The notes: generated by a model from the sequence alone, not told the origin. Positions 16,890 through 26,586 are shown, counted from the first letter of the stretch. The stretch: 34,935 nt of DNA from Kiritimatiellia bacterium (GCA_018384485.1 JAHBAE010000018.1:1-34935), one strand, 5' to 3'. A program made the numbers and translations.

Positions 16890-17828
16890 TTAGCGTCCGA
16901 AAAAAAGCGTCATTGAAACGGTAATAAGAACGGGCATTGTGATAATGGAAAAAAGCGTTGAAACTGCAACAAGAGCCGTGATAAATTCCGGATTCCTTCC
17001 GTAGCGAGCCGAAAACATAGTAACGCTCGCGGCTATCGGTGCTGCTGTGGGAATCATCGCAGCTACAGCCACCTCGTACGAAACACAAGGTAGAAAACAC
17101 AAAAGCGCCATAACGACTGACGGAATGATGAAATGCCTGAGAAAAAGAACTAAATAGGAAGATTTACATCTCAACGCCATCCTAAACTTCGCTCCCGCAA
17201 GATAATACCCGAGAACAACCATCGCAAGAGGCGTGTAGAGGGAGCTTATCATTTTAACCGGCTCAAAGAGAACGGCGGGAAGCTTTATTGAGAACAAGAA
17301 AAACGGAAGCCCCGCAGCCACACCCAAAAGCCCAGGATTGAACAGAATCTTAAAAACGCTCTCGCCCTTAAAACTTCCGCGCATCTCCCACAGTCCGTAC
17401 GTCCAGCAAAGTATATGAAAAACAACGACGTATAACGAGCCGTAAAAAACTCCTCTATCACCAAGGATTGCATATTGAAGAGGAATTCCCATATATCCTG
17501 CGTTCGAAAAGACCGTCGCAAACCGCATCATACGCCGCCTACCCTCATCAGCGTCCCTTACGAAAATACGCGCTAAGACTATAGCTGTGAAATGCGAGAA
17601 AAGCGCAAGGGCGAGCGCAGCGCACATTCCTTTTAGCATCGAAGGATCAAACGGCTGGTGAAATGATTTTATTATCAGACACGGAGTTATTATCACAAGA
17701 ATGAAATCTGCAATCTTCTTGATGGAAGACTCGTCGAACATCTTGTTTCTCCGCGTAAACACACCGACGACCATCATCAGAAAGAGGATGGTCGTCTGCG
17801 TTACCACTATTAGCAGTTTCTCTATCAT
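16890..17828 (-). CDS. AEC-family (auxin efflux carrier-like) transporter
   Basis: Multi-TM protein, VGVFTRRNKMFDESSIKKIADFILVIITPCLIIKSF; C-terminal AAMIPTAAPIAASVTMFSARYG. Confidence 0.9.
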   Translation of the reverse strand: MIEKLLIVVTQTTILFLMMVVGVFTRRNKMFDESSIKKIADFILVIITPCLIIKSFHQPFDPSMLKGMCAALALALFSHFTAIVLARIFVRDADEGRRRMMRFATVFSNAGYMGIPLQYAILGDRGVFYGSLYVVVFHILCWTYGLWEMRGSFKGESVFKILFNPGLLGVAAGLPFFLFSIKLPAVLFEPVKMISSLYTPLAMVVLGYYLAGAKFRMALRCKSSYLVLFLRHFIIPSVVMALLCFLPCVSYEVAVAAMIPTAAPIAASVTMFSARYGRNPEFITALVAVSTLFSIITMPVLITVSMTLFFGR

Positions 17829-17835
17829 ATACGAG

Positions 17836-18912
17836 TTATTTGATGCATTTTTTCCCTGAAAACTCCATCATTTGATTGAAAAGAATATCAAGTTCCTTTA
17901 TCTGCAAATCATTGAGCTTCACCGTTTCAAGCTTCCACTTATTACCGGCGCCGAAACTGCCGCCCTCGGTAACCTTAGCATCCACATACTGGCGTGAGAC
18001 CATATTCTTAAACACCCCAGCCTTTTTCAAGAGGTAAAGGGAATAGCCGCGCAAGCCTCCTGGGAAATTATGCTGATCGATCAAAAGGCGGTACATCGCA
18101 TAAGCCTCGGTAAGTTTCAAACCGCGCTCCCCCGCTTCATAGCGACGCCAAAGCTCGGCCAAAACGGGCGCATACGCGCACCTTTCAGTGACAAGCCCTT
18201 CGCTGCCGCAATGTCTGAGCTGCAAAAGCCACTGCCAACCGCCCCATCCAGCGAACACGGTTTTCATGGGAGGCTTCTTCGCATTCTCATCGCGCATGCG
18301 GGTATTCGCCTCCCAACCTGCGGCCTCCTCCTTTACATAACCGAACGCATGCGGATGCTTTTTAGCCAATCTGACGATAACATCAACTGTTGGCGTTGGT
18401 GTTTTCGACGTGCCGTACGTCTGGAATATAACAGGCCTTTTTGAAATGCGCCCAAGCTGATCCCATGCCGTTTCGATATCAGCTTGCGAACGCGCATCAT
18501 CCGGAGGACGCGAAATCATCGCGATTTTCGAGCGAGGATGGCGCTCTGCGACACGTTCTATTTCACCGGCGATTTCAATTAAGTGCGCCGTATTAGTTCC
18601 GTTCGCTCCAAGCGTCATGACAATATCAAGCCCTTCGACAGCTGAAGCGCAAGCTTCAAAACCTTTGAACTTCTCTTCAGTAGTCAAAAGATCAACGGCG
18701 TCATTCGACTGACACCAGATAACACCAGGGCATCCACTGTCGGAAACCCATTTCGCTTCGCGCTTAAGAGCTTCATAATCGACGGAACCATCCTCATGAT
18801 ACGGCGTCGACATTATCGGAAACGGGCCGCGCATCTCACGCGCCGCTGGAACAGCGCATGAAGATCCAAGCGCGACAGACACGCAAGAAAATAAAAGGAG
18901 AAATTGTTTCAT
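17836..18912 (-). CDS. DapA/NanA-family aldolase/lyase with N-terminal signal peptide
   Basis: Signal MKQFLLLFSCVSVALGSSCA; GPFPIMSTPYHEDGSVDYEALKREAKWV; Schiff-base Lys context FGYVKEEA. Confidence 0.85.
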   Translation of the reverse strand: MKQFLLLFSCVSVALGSSCAVPAAREMRGPFPIMSTPYHEDGSVDYEALKREAKWVSDSGCPGVIWCQSNDAVDLLTTEEKFKGFEACASAVEGLDIVMTLGANGTNTAHLIEIAGEIERVAERHPRSKIAMISRPPDDARSQADIETAWDQLGRISKRPVIFQTYGTSKTPTPTVDVIVRLAKKHPHAFGYVKEEAAGWEANTRMRDENAKKPPMKTVFAGWGGWQWLLQLRHCGSEGLVTERCAYAPVLAELWRRYEAGERGLKLTEAYAMYRLLIDQHNFPGGLRGYSLYLLKKAGVFKNMVSRQYVDAKVTEGGSFGAGNKWKLETVKLNDLQIKELDILFNQMMEFSGKKCIK

Positions 18913-19772
18913 TTCTTTTTCTCTGCCTCAAGAAAGCCTGATGTAGAGCTTCGCGGAAGAGCAAGGCGCCCCGCGTCAATGATATGCGTAGTGCCTGTTA
19001 CGGAGCGCCCCTTGGGAGAAGCCATGTAAAGAACGTAATCTACAATCTCCTGCGGCTGAGAAGCAAAGCCGAGAGATGTTGTCATCTTGGCCATGGCAGG
19101 ACGAGTCAAAACCGGCCCTGGCGAGACGCAAAAAGCGCGAACTCCATAAGGCGAGCCGGCCTTTGCCAGCCCCACCACAAAGTTATGCAGCCCTGACTTT
19201 GCAGTTCCGTACATAGAGCCGCAGCCATCCCCCTCAAAGCCTGTAACAGACCCAATGCAGACAATAACGCCGCTCTTAGCCTTCACCATATAAGGCATAC
19301 ACGCGCGGGAGAAATAGACGGCGCCTTTTAAGTTTACGTCAAGCCCCCAATCGATTACTTCGACTGGCTGCTCGTAAAACGGCTTAAAGCTTTTGCAGCA
19401 ACGCGCCTCGTTTCCGCCGGCATAGTTTATAAGAAGGTCTATGCGGCCCGTTTTTTCCATCGCCAAAGCGGCGGAACGTTCCGCATCGGCAAACTTGCGC
19501 ACGTCGGCGACAACTGCGTAGGCCTTGCCTTTGCCGAGAGCATTGATTTCATCGGCGGCCTTTTTAACACCCTTCTCATTTATGTCGCACATGAAAACGT
19601 TGCAACCTTCCTGCGCGAGAGTCTTTGAAGTGCAAAGCCCCATTCCTGAAGCCGCCCCCGTTATAACAGCCGTCTTGCCGGAAAACGTGGCTGCTATCGC
19701 GGATGTTATTTCATCTGCCGATGAGCTAAGCGCTGCAATGCAGAAAACTGAAAAAAGAATCATTCCTTTCAT
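18909..19772 (-). CDS. Short-chain dehydrogenase/reductase with N-terminal signal peptide
   Basis: Signal MKGMILFSVFCIAALSSSA; TGAASGMG; NYAGG; YGTAK active site; SPGPVLT. Confidence 0.9.
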   Translation of the reverse strand: MKGMILFSVFCIAALSSSADEITSAIAATFSGKTAVITGAASGMGLCTSKTLAQEGCNVFMCDINEKGVKKAADEINALGKGKAYAVVADVRKFADAERSAALAMEKTGRIDLLINYAGGNEARCCKSFKPFYEQPVEVIDWGLDVNLKGAVYFSRACMPYMVKAKSGVIVCIGSVTGFEGDGCGSMYGTAKSGLHNFVVGLAKAGSPYGVRAFCVSPGPVLTRPAMAKMTTSLGFASQPQEIVDYVLYMASPKGRSVTGTTHIIDAGRLALPRSSTSGFLEAEKKK

Positions 19773-19787
19773 TTTTTACCTCCTTTA

Positions 19788-21299
19788 TTATTTAAATTCA
19801 AACGGACCGAGCGGAAGCGTCACTTCATTGAAGAGCGTTCCTGCCGTACGGTTCTTACCCATATAGCGCACCTTTACAGGATTAGGAACCTTCTCGGACG
19901 AAACTATGAGATCCTTACCATCGACTATACCGAAATTGGCGACATTTTCAAGCTTGGCATCGTGCCAGACGCCATCCTTGCCTGCAACTTCAAATGCTGG
20001 AACAATAGAATAGTCATCGGCGTAAACATACCAATTCTCGACATTGTCGAACGAGAGTATAACTTTGGCGCCTTGGATTTTCATCGATTTAAACACTGGC
20101 GACTCCGCCTTGATGGTTGAAACGCCGTAATCATTCTTGAGCGCGTGGAGAGAAAGACGCTTGGCGACCGTACGCTTGTCGTTCGGATGAATGTCATTGA
20201 AGTTGCCTACATCGGCCGTAACCGCGATAGCCGCATTCTCCTCCTCCGCCGCGAATTTATTCTGCGCGGTGACGATGCCCATCCAGTTGGAATGCCAAGG
20301 AGCGAGCTGAACGAAATAAAGCTTCATGTCGCTGTTGCGAAACTCCTTCGCCCAACCGTTGTAAAGAGCGTGCATCTTTGCAGCATACCTTTGGCTTTCG
20401 CTGGAGTTGTGGCAGCCCTGATACCAGATAAAACCGCGGCAAGCCATCGGCGTATACGCGGCAACCATGCCGTTCCAAAGAGCTGCAGGCTGCTGTATCC
20501 AACCGCCGTATATGTGCTTATCAGCATAAATCCCATCTTTCTTCGCCTCGGCAAAAGCCTTTGCATCGAGAAGAGGCAACGCTGCGACATCGTCGAGCTG
20601 ACGAATTCCTTCATATCCGCTTGGAGGCGTCCACGCATCGATATTAGTTCCGCCCCAGGAGGAGTCAATAACGCCTACAGGAATCTCGAGGTAATTGGCA
20701 AGTTCAAGCGCGTAATAATACCCCATCGCGGAAGGGAGAGTTGCGCCCTTCTTCCACATTTCGTACATTTCGGGAGTTGCCGCAATCCAGCGCGCCTTGT
20801 AGTCATGCTTTGGAGTTACGGAAGGAGTACGGGCATTTTTTACGAAACGTACAAAACTTTTCTTCGTTGAAAGAAGCATCATCGCGCCCCAACCGTCACG
20901 ATAGCGCGTTCCTTTGCCCCAAATCGGGCACTCGGTATTAGACTGGCCCGCACACATCCAAACTTCACCAACAAGAACATCCTTCACTACCAAAGTGTCG
21001 GTGACCGTATCGAAGAAGAAGCCTTCTTTCGCCTCGGTTACGCGCATCACGCGGCTCTCTTTCGACGCTTCCATCGAAGGGAGAGTAACTTCCCATTTGC
21101 CCTTCTCGTCGGCTTGAGCCGAAACGCTTGCACCGGCAAATTCCACCGTCACTTTACTTGAAGGTGTTGCCGTGCCCCATACGGGAACATTGCGCTGACG
21201 CTGAAGAATAACTCCATCCGTAAAAGGAGTTCCCATATCGATTTTTGCATAAGCAAAAAGCGTTGTGAGAGCGCAAGCGGTCACTATGAGCTTTTTCAT
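19788..21299 (-). CDS. Sialate O-acetylesterase family protein (paralogue 2)
   Basis: Signal peptide; PFTDGVILQRQRNVPVWGTATPSS; EVWMCAGQSNTECPIW; FIWYQGCHNSSES; DVGNFNDIHPNDK. Confidence 0.9.
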   Translation of the reverse strand: MKKLIVTACALTTLFAYAKIDMGTPFTDGVILQRQRNVPVWGTATPSSKVTVEFAGASVSAQADEKGKWEVTLPSMEASKESRVMRVTEAKEGFFFDTVTDTLVVKDVLVGEVWMCAGQSNTECPIWGKGTRYRDGWGAMMLLSTKKSFVRFVKNARTPSVTPKHDYKARWIAATPEMYEMWKKGATLPSAMGYYYALELANYLEIPVGVIDSSWGGTNIDAWTPPSGYEGIRQLDDVAALPLLDAKAFAEAKKDGIYADKHIYGGWIQQPAALWNGMVAAYTPMACRGFIWYQGCHNSSESQRYAAKMHALYNGWAKEFRNSDMKLYFVQLAPWHSNWMGIVTAQNKFAAEEENAAIAVTADVGNFNDIHPNDKRTVAKRLSLHALKNDYGVSTIKAESPVFKSMKIQGAKVILSFDNVENWYVYADDYSIVPAFEVAGKDGVWHDAKLENVANFGIVDGKDLIVSSEKVPNPVKVRYMGKNRTAGTLFNEVTLPLGPFEFK

Positions 21300-21334
21300 T
21301 TTTGTTTATTCCTTTCTTTTTTTTTAAAACGACT

Positions 21335-22429
21335 TTAGAAACTTGAGGAAATCTTAACCCCAAAGTTCATCGCGTCATACGGGCAATTGCGTGAAAGAGA
21401 AGAGAAAGAAGCAACATCTATCTTCTGAGAGACTCCAGTTTCAAGAATTGTTTTCCCTGTAACGGAAGAGGAAAGAGCGACAGGAAGAAGAGAAAGCGGC
21501 ATCTCATGCCACGCCCTCGCCCACGCCGAAACATCCATGCCTTCCTCTTCAACCATTACCGCATACGTAATGGCCGCAGCGGCCTCAAGAGCGATAATGC
21601 CGTTTGCAGAGCGGGCAAAGCCAACACTTTTCGTTCTTGCCGGATGCGGCGCGTGATCAGTCGCGAACATGAGAGCGCCTTCCTTTACCGCTTTGCGCAA
21701 TTCAGACCTATCTTCGCGACAACCGAGAGGCGGCGCCATTTTGAAATTGGCATCGTCGACTGTAAGTTCGTCGCACGCGAAAAGAAGATGGTGCGGCGTA
21801 GCCTCGGCAGTAACGGGAAGCCCTTCCTTCTGCGCGTCTCTAACAAGCGAGACGCCTTGAGCAGTCGAAATATGCTGTATGTGAAGGCGGCAGCCCGTCT
21901 CGCGGCAGATTGAAAGATCGCGCCGTATTGCGGAAATTTCCGCTTCTGCAGGAATCACCTTAAGCCCAGCCTTGCGCGCAAGAGGACAATCTCTTATCAC
22001 TCCGCCGCCCACGATACGCGGATCAAGCGCGTGCTGCGAGATGACCATACAAAGATCTGCCGAGCGCTTCATCGCCTCTTCCATTACGGCATCATCGGCG
22101 ACATACGAACCATCATCGGTGAAAAACGCAGCCCCGGCAGCGGCAAGCTCCTCAAGGTTTGCAACCTTCGAGCCGAGCCTTCCCTCCGTTATACAGGCAG
22201 AGGTAAAGAGACGAACGGGAGAATGAGCCTCCGCACTCTTTTTCTGCTGATACTCCATTATCTCGCGCGAATCACAGGCGGGAGACGTATTCGGCATTGT
22301 GACAACTGCCGCAAAACCGCCGCGCTCGGCAGCCTTAAGCCCCGAGGCGATAGTTTCAGCTTCTGTCATGCCAGGGTCGCGGAAATGCACATGGACATCC
22401 ACAAACCCGGGAAATTCAAACCTTTGCAT
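21335..22429 (-). CDS. pyrC: Dihydroorotase
   Basis: PGFVDVHVHFRDPGMTEAETIASGLKAAERGGFAAVVTMPNT; HIQHISTAQ; FATDHAPH. Confidence 0.9.
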   Translation of the reverse strand: MQRFEFPGFVDVHVHFRDPGMTEAETIASGLKAAERGGFAAVVTMPNTSPACDSREIMEYQQKKSAEAHSPVRLFTSACITEGRLGSKVANLEELAAAGAAFFTDDGSYVADDAVMEEAMKRSADLCMVISQHALDPRIVGGGVIRDCPLARKAGLKVIPAEAEISAIRRDLSICRETGCRLHIQHISTAQGVSLVRDAQKEGLPVTAEATPHHLLFACDELTVDDANFKMAPPLGCREDRSELRKAVKEGALMFATDHAPHPARTKSVGFARSANGIIALEAAAAITYAVMVEEEGMDVSAWARAWHEMPLSLLPVALSSSVTGKTILETGVSQKIDVASFSSLSRNCPYDAMNFGVKISSSF

Positions 22430-22430
22430 T

Positions 22431-22967
22431 TTACGCGACGGGCGTAACGCCCTTCTTTATAAACACATTTCCGTATTTTGCCGTCTCGCCCGTCTGGACC
22501 ACGGCAAACGCCCTTTTGGCGCGCGCATAAAGTTCATCGCGAGTTATAAATTCAATCTTGCCTTCGTAACCGAGCGCCTTGCGGAAACGCGCTTCCACCG
22601 TAGGATCAAGCTGATCGCCTTCAACGGGAGCTGTCATAATTACAGGGATCGCATACGAATCAAGCTCAAAAAGCGGCACGATGGCTTTCAAGAGACGGTC
22701 GACTGGGATGCCGTCTGCGCGAATAAGCTCTCTCGCGTTCGTGCGGCCTGGGAAATGCGCATCGGCAAAGAGAATTTCATCGCCATGCCCCATCTCAGCT
22801 AAAGTCTTAAGCAGTTCCGGGGAAATCACCGGGTCAATACCTTTAAGCATTCCTACACCTCCTTTAGTTTTAGTTTGAGCGCCTTCTTTGGCGCTTTCGT
22901 TTATGAAATACGCTCCCGCCGCCCCCGCCGCAACTGCGGAGACAAACACTCTACGCGTCATCTTCAA
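22431..22967 (-). CDS. RbsD/FucU-family sugar mutarotase with Tat-like N-terminal extension
   Basis: [18 protein letters not shown] then [35 protein letters not shown], typical of FucU. Likely ATG at 22961; alternative SD-preceded ATG at 22850. Confidence 0.85.
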   Translation of the reverse strand: MKMTRRVFVSAVAAGAAGAYFINESAKEGAQTKTKGGVGMLKGIDPVISPELLKTLAEMGHGDEILFADAHFPGRTNARELIRADGIPVDRLLKAIVPLFELDSYAIPVIMTAPVEGDQLDPTVEARFRKALGYEGKIEFITRDELYARAKRAFAVVQTGETAKYGNVFIKKGVTPVA

Positions 22968-23401
22968 GGGGCGAACTCCTCATCGGAAAGACCGGGCGGC
23001 AACTGAAGAGGCTCAATGCCGCGCTCGACAAGCCGCGCATTTACACCCTTCCAGACATTGTATCGAAAAGCCTCTGGCGCACGGAATACGACTTCCTCGG
23101 CGCGTTTGCGGAATGCCATCTTCTCGCTTTCGCTCAATGCGGGGAAATTCTGCTTTTGAACAGAATCTGCACTACCGCGCGCAACAAGCATATACCCCAT
23201 CACCATCACGAGTGAAAGCAAAAGCGCAAATGACGCGGCAACGGCCCACGGCAGCCAGTTGAGAGGATCGTCTCCGATAACGCGATAAGGACGTATGCCA
23301 CGTTTACGAAGAAGCATATAGGCATCGTTGCGGTTTTTCGCGACGATCTCTCCTTCGCAATTGCAGTTGTTCTTGTCTTGATATAAATACTTATACGTCA
23401 T
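22964..23401 (-). CDS. Hypothetical single-TM protein with GspF-N-terminal-like domain
   Basis: [41 protein letters not shown] resembles the repeated N-terminal module of T2SS GspF/PilC, followed by one TM helix. Confidence 0.55.
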   Translation of the reverse strand: MTYKYLYQDKNNCNCEGEIVAKNRNDAYMLLRKRGIRPYRVIGDDPLNWLPWAVAASFALLLSLVMVMGYMLVARGSADSVQKQNFPALSESEKMAFRKRAEEVVFRAPEAFRYNVWKGVNARLVERGIEPLQLPPGLSDEEFAP

Positions 23402-23410
23402 CTTGGAAAA

Positions 23411-24142
23411 TCATTCCGAAAAAAGATCAACAAGCTTTACCGTCATCACCTTATCGTTGCGGCCGTAATACCTAAGTTTGCCCGCTTTGTCGATCATATA
23501 AAAGACGGGGCCTGCCGCCACCGATTTAGGCTCATTCGGATGCCCGGCACCTTCACAGCAAGGAATTACGACATCAGCCTTTTTTAGGATATCTTTCACA
23601 CGAGCGTTTTCACCTCCGCGATGCGAAGCGAAAACAACGAGAGGCTTGCCTCTGAAACCTTCAGAAATACGCTGCGCGCTTTTAAGTAGTTCAATACTCT
23701 CAGGAGACGAAGAATTCCAAACGCAAACTATGGCTATCGAGCCCTTTGATTCGCTGAGGCTTATGCGGCGGTTAGAATACCATTTCGCTTCTGCAAGAGT
23801 GGGATTCGCCTTCTCAAGAGGCTTTTTCGAAAACGGCTTTTCGGCACGGGAAATTTTATTTGTTGAGCCTTTCGCTCCTTGAAGAGTCTTTTTTATCTGA
23901 CTCTTTTGAGGAGGAAAAGTTTTTTCCGATTCTTTCGTTTCTTCGCACGATTCAGTGGAAACTTTAGATTTGACGAAAGAATATGCCGATACAACCCTCT
24001 CTCGCGATAGCGAATAAACCTCGCCACACCACGGTTCAATGAATTTACGCGCTTCTGAATTTGGATAAAGCTCAAAAACAAGAGCAACCGCGCCAACTAA
24101 CAGAAGAAGGAAAAGAATAAGGAATGAAAGAAACTTTTTCAT
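23411..24142 (-). CDS. Membrane-anchored thioredoxin-fold (TlpA-like) protein lacking CxxC
   Basis: N-terminal TM; SIAIVCVWNSSSPESIELLKSAQRIS at the position of WCxxC; PVFYMIDKAGKLRYYG. Confidence 0.6.
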   Translation of the reverse strand: MKKFLSFLILFLLLLVGAVALVFELYPNSEARKFIEPWCGEVYSLSRERVVSAYSFVKSKVSTESCEETKESEKTFPPQKSQIKKTLQGAKGSTNKISRAEKPFSKKPLEKANPTLAEAKWYSNRRISLSESKGSIAIVCVWNSSSPESIELLKSAQRISEGFRGKPLVVFASHRGGENARVKDILKKADVVIPCCEGAGHPNEPKSVAAGPVFYMIDKAGKLRYYGRNDKVMTVKLVDLFSE

Positions 24143-24156
24143 GTTTTTGCCCTTTA

Positions 24157-24573
24157 TTATTTCCAAAATGCGGCATCGCCTGTTCGCTTGTAGAGAGAAA
24201 TCGTGAACTCTTTTACTTTAGAACGCTTGCCGTTTTTACATTCCGTACAAAAAAACTTTATAGCGGAAGGCCCGTCAAACCCGCGATGAATACGAATTAA
24301 AACATCGGCTTTGCCCGCCTTAAAAGAGCCTGCTGGCGACGGCACACGATCAACCCTCACTTCAACATCGTTGTCTTCGCATATTGCGCTCCATCTGCAG
24401 TCGGCAGAAGGCTCATCGATTTGAAATGTAAATCTGTCGCCGCTTTTCGTACAAACAAACTGATTTGTCCCAGGCTTTGCGATTATACGGCTATCTATAG
24501 TTCCGCATCCAGAGAAAAGCCCTCCCATAATCATGAAGAGATATGTAAGGCGGCGGATGTGGGCTAAGACCAT
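24157..24573 (-). CDS. Putative lipoprotein of unknown function
   Basis: N-terminal hydrophobic stretch with GGLFSGC lipobox-like motif; 138 aa. Confidence 0.55.
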   Translation of the reverse strand: MVLAHIRRLTYLFMIMGGLFSGCGTIDSRIIAKPGTNQFVCTKSGDRFTFQIDEPSADCRWSAICEDNDVEVRVDRVPSPAGSFKAGKADVLIRIHRGFDGPSAIKFFCTECKNGKRSKVKEFTISLYKRTGDAAFWK

Positions 24574-24574
24574 A

Positions 24575-25267
24575 TTAAAGGAAAAGAAGCATTACGCCTG
24601 GCGCGATAAGAAGGGAATCAAACATATCGAGAAACCCTCCCATACCATTGGTTATCTTCATCGCGGAGGAATCTTTAACCCCCGCCCACCTCTTAAATTT
24701 TGATTCAACAAGATCCCCCGCCGTGCCAAGGAACGCCGCCGCAATACCGATAAGAACGGATTTCACAGGCGAGAAATTCGTTATTCCTGCGAAGAGAAGC
24801 GAGATTGCACATGAAAAAAGAAGAGAGCCGAAAAAGCCTTCATAACTTTTGTTCGGTGAAATCGATGGGCAAAGCTTGTGATTGCCACCCTTCATAAGTT
24901 TCGCCGAAAGAGTGCCAAGCGCAAAGCCTCCCACATCAGAGAATTTAACCACCGCGATAACGTAAAGAAGCATCAGGTTGCCAAGCTTGAATACGCCGCA
25001 GGTTTCATCGCCGTACGAGGCGGCAATTACTGGAAGAGCGCTCATCCCGCCGAAAATGAGCAATACCGACAGGACGAAAAGAGTGAAGGAATACGCAGTG
25101 AAGCGCGGGGTCTTCTTCCTGATGAGAAGAAGGCTCTCCACGCTTGCCAAAAGAGCGAGAATTGCAACTGCGGGCGCTATGATGGGTGGCGGCGCGAAAA
25201 GCACCGCGCTCGCCACCGCAAGTCCGACGGTCAAACCCGTCAATGTACGCTTGAGCGTCGGATTCAT
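24575..25267 (-). CDS. cdsA: Phosphatidate cytidylyltransferase
   Basis: CPSISPNKSYEGFFGSLL and GDLVESKFKRWAGVKDSSAMKITNGMGGFLDMFDSLLIA signature. Confidence 0.93.
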   Translation of the reverse strand: MNPTLKRTLTGLTVGLAVASAVLFAPPPIIAPAVAILALLASVESLLLIRKKTPRFTAYSFTLFVLSVLLIFGGMSALPVIAASYGDETCGVFKLGNLMLLYVIAVVKFSDVGGFALGTLSAKLMKGGNHKLCPSISPNKSYEGFFGSLLFSCAISLLFAGITNFSPVKSVLIGIAAAFLGTAGDLVESKFKRWAGVKDSSAMKITNGMGGFLDMFDSLLIAPGVMLLFL

Positions 25268-25293
25268 AAGCTTTTTCCCTCGGTAAGTTACTC

Positions 25294-26571
25294 TTACACT
25301 CCGATACGGAGAGTTGTCTCTCGCGCAGGACCGACGGAAAGAACTCCAAGCTTTCCTCCGATCAACTCGAGAATACGGGCGACGTAGCGCTTTGCATTCT
25401 CGGGGAGAGCGTCATAGTCGGTGATATGCGAAGTTTCGCACTGCCAGCCGGGAAGCTCCTCGTAAATGGGCTCGCAATGAGCGAGAACATCGAGATCGGC
25501 AGGGAATGTCTGATAGACAAAACCGTCGTCGCGCTTATAACCCGTGCAGATTTTCACCGTGGGGAACGCATCGAGAACATCAAGCTTCGTCATGGCCCAG
25601 AAATCGACACCGTTTATGCGCTGCGCATAACGGGCGATAACGGCGTCAAACCAGCCGCAACGGCGCGGACGGCCTGTAGTGGCGCCAAATTCACCACCGC
25701 GTGAACGGAGAAGCTCGCCATCGCTATCAAACAGCTCAGTGGGGAAAGGACCTTCGCCGACGCGCGTGGTGTAAAGCTTAAGAACGCCGATAACACGATC
25801 GATCGCTCTCGGGCCGACACCGCTACCGGTGCATGCGCCACCGGCCGTGGGGTTGGAAGAAGTAACAAAGGGATAAGTTCCGAAATCGACGTCGAGCATC
25901 GTTGCCTGAGCGCCCTCAAAGAGGATCTGACGGTTGGCGTCAAGGCTCTCGTGAAGGAACTGCACCGTGTCGGTGACGTACGGAAGAAGCGCGTTCGCCA
26001 TAGGAGTATAGAGGCGAATCATCTCATCAACATCAAGCTCATGGGCACCGAGAGAAACGAGCTTGGCATTCGCTTCCTCTGTACGGATGCGGATTATATC
26101 GGCGAAATTCGGCTTGAGAAGATCACCTGCGCGCATGCCGTAACGGCCTACCTTCGCCGCGTATGCAGGCCCGATGCCGCGGCCGGTGGTGCCGATCTTA
26201 CGGCCAGCCGCCCTTGCTGATTCTTCAGCCGCATCAAGAGCGCGATGCCACTGCATAACCATATGAGCTCTTTCGGAGATATGGAACCTGCCCTTGATAT
26301 CAAAGCCCCAGCTCTGAACTTGTTCAAGCTCTCTAACAAGATCAAACGGGTCCATCACTACACCGTTGCCGATAACACAATGCTTGCCTTCATGAAGCAC
26401 TCCGCTCGGAACGAGGTGGAGAACGTATTTCTTATCTCCAACCACTACCGTATGCCCGGCGTTTGAACCGCCCTGAAAACGGACTACGACATCAGCTTCC
26501 TCTGTGAGGAAATCAATGACCTTGCCTTTACCTTCATCGCCCCATTGGGCACCAACAAGTACTGTATTCAT
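25294..26571 (-). CDS. purA: Adenylosuccinate synthetase
   Basis: VGAQWGDEGKGKVIDFL; GRGIGPAYAAKVGR; FEGAQATMLDVDFGTYPFVTSSN; TGRPRRCGWFD. Confidence 0.97.
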   Translation of the reverse strand: MNTVLVGAQWGDEGKGKVIDFLTEEADVVVRFQGGSNAGHTVVVGDKKYVLHLVPSGVLHEGKHCVIGNGVVMDPFDLVRELEQVQSWGFDIKGRFHISERAHMVMQWHRALDAAEESARAAGRKIGTTGRGIGPAYAAKVGRYGMRAGDLLKPNFADIIRIRTEEANAKLVSLGAHELDVDEMIRLYTPMANALLPYVTDTVQFLHESLDANRQILFEGAQATMLDVDFGTYPFVTSSNPTAGGACTGSGVGPRAIDRVIGVLKLYTTRVGEGPFPTELFDSDGELLRSRGGEFGATTGRPRRCGWFDAVIARYAQRINGVDFWAMTKLDVLDAFPTVKICTGYKRDDGFVYQTFPADLDVLAHCEPIYEELPGWQCETSHITDYDALPENAKRYVARILELIGGKLGVLSVGPARETTLRIGV

Positions 26572-26580
26572 ATTGGTTGT

Positions 26581-26586
26581 ATTATA
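26581..26586 (-). promoter_or_regulatory. -10 box TATAAT, 9 nt from the purA ATG
   Basis: Plus-strand ATTATA at 26581-26586; ATG at 26571-26569; no Shine-Dalgarno between. Confidence 0.45.

Noticed and set aside
17836-18912. Firm call as N-acetylneuraminate lyase (nanA)
   Set aside because: DapA superfamily is clear but substrate residues cannot be assigned by eye, and the signal peptide is atypical.
20145-20870. 241-aa plus-strand ORF
   Set aside because: Antisense to sialate O-acetylesterase paralogue 2.
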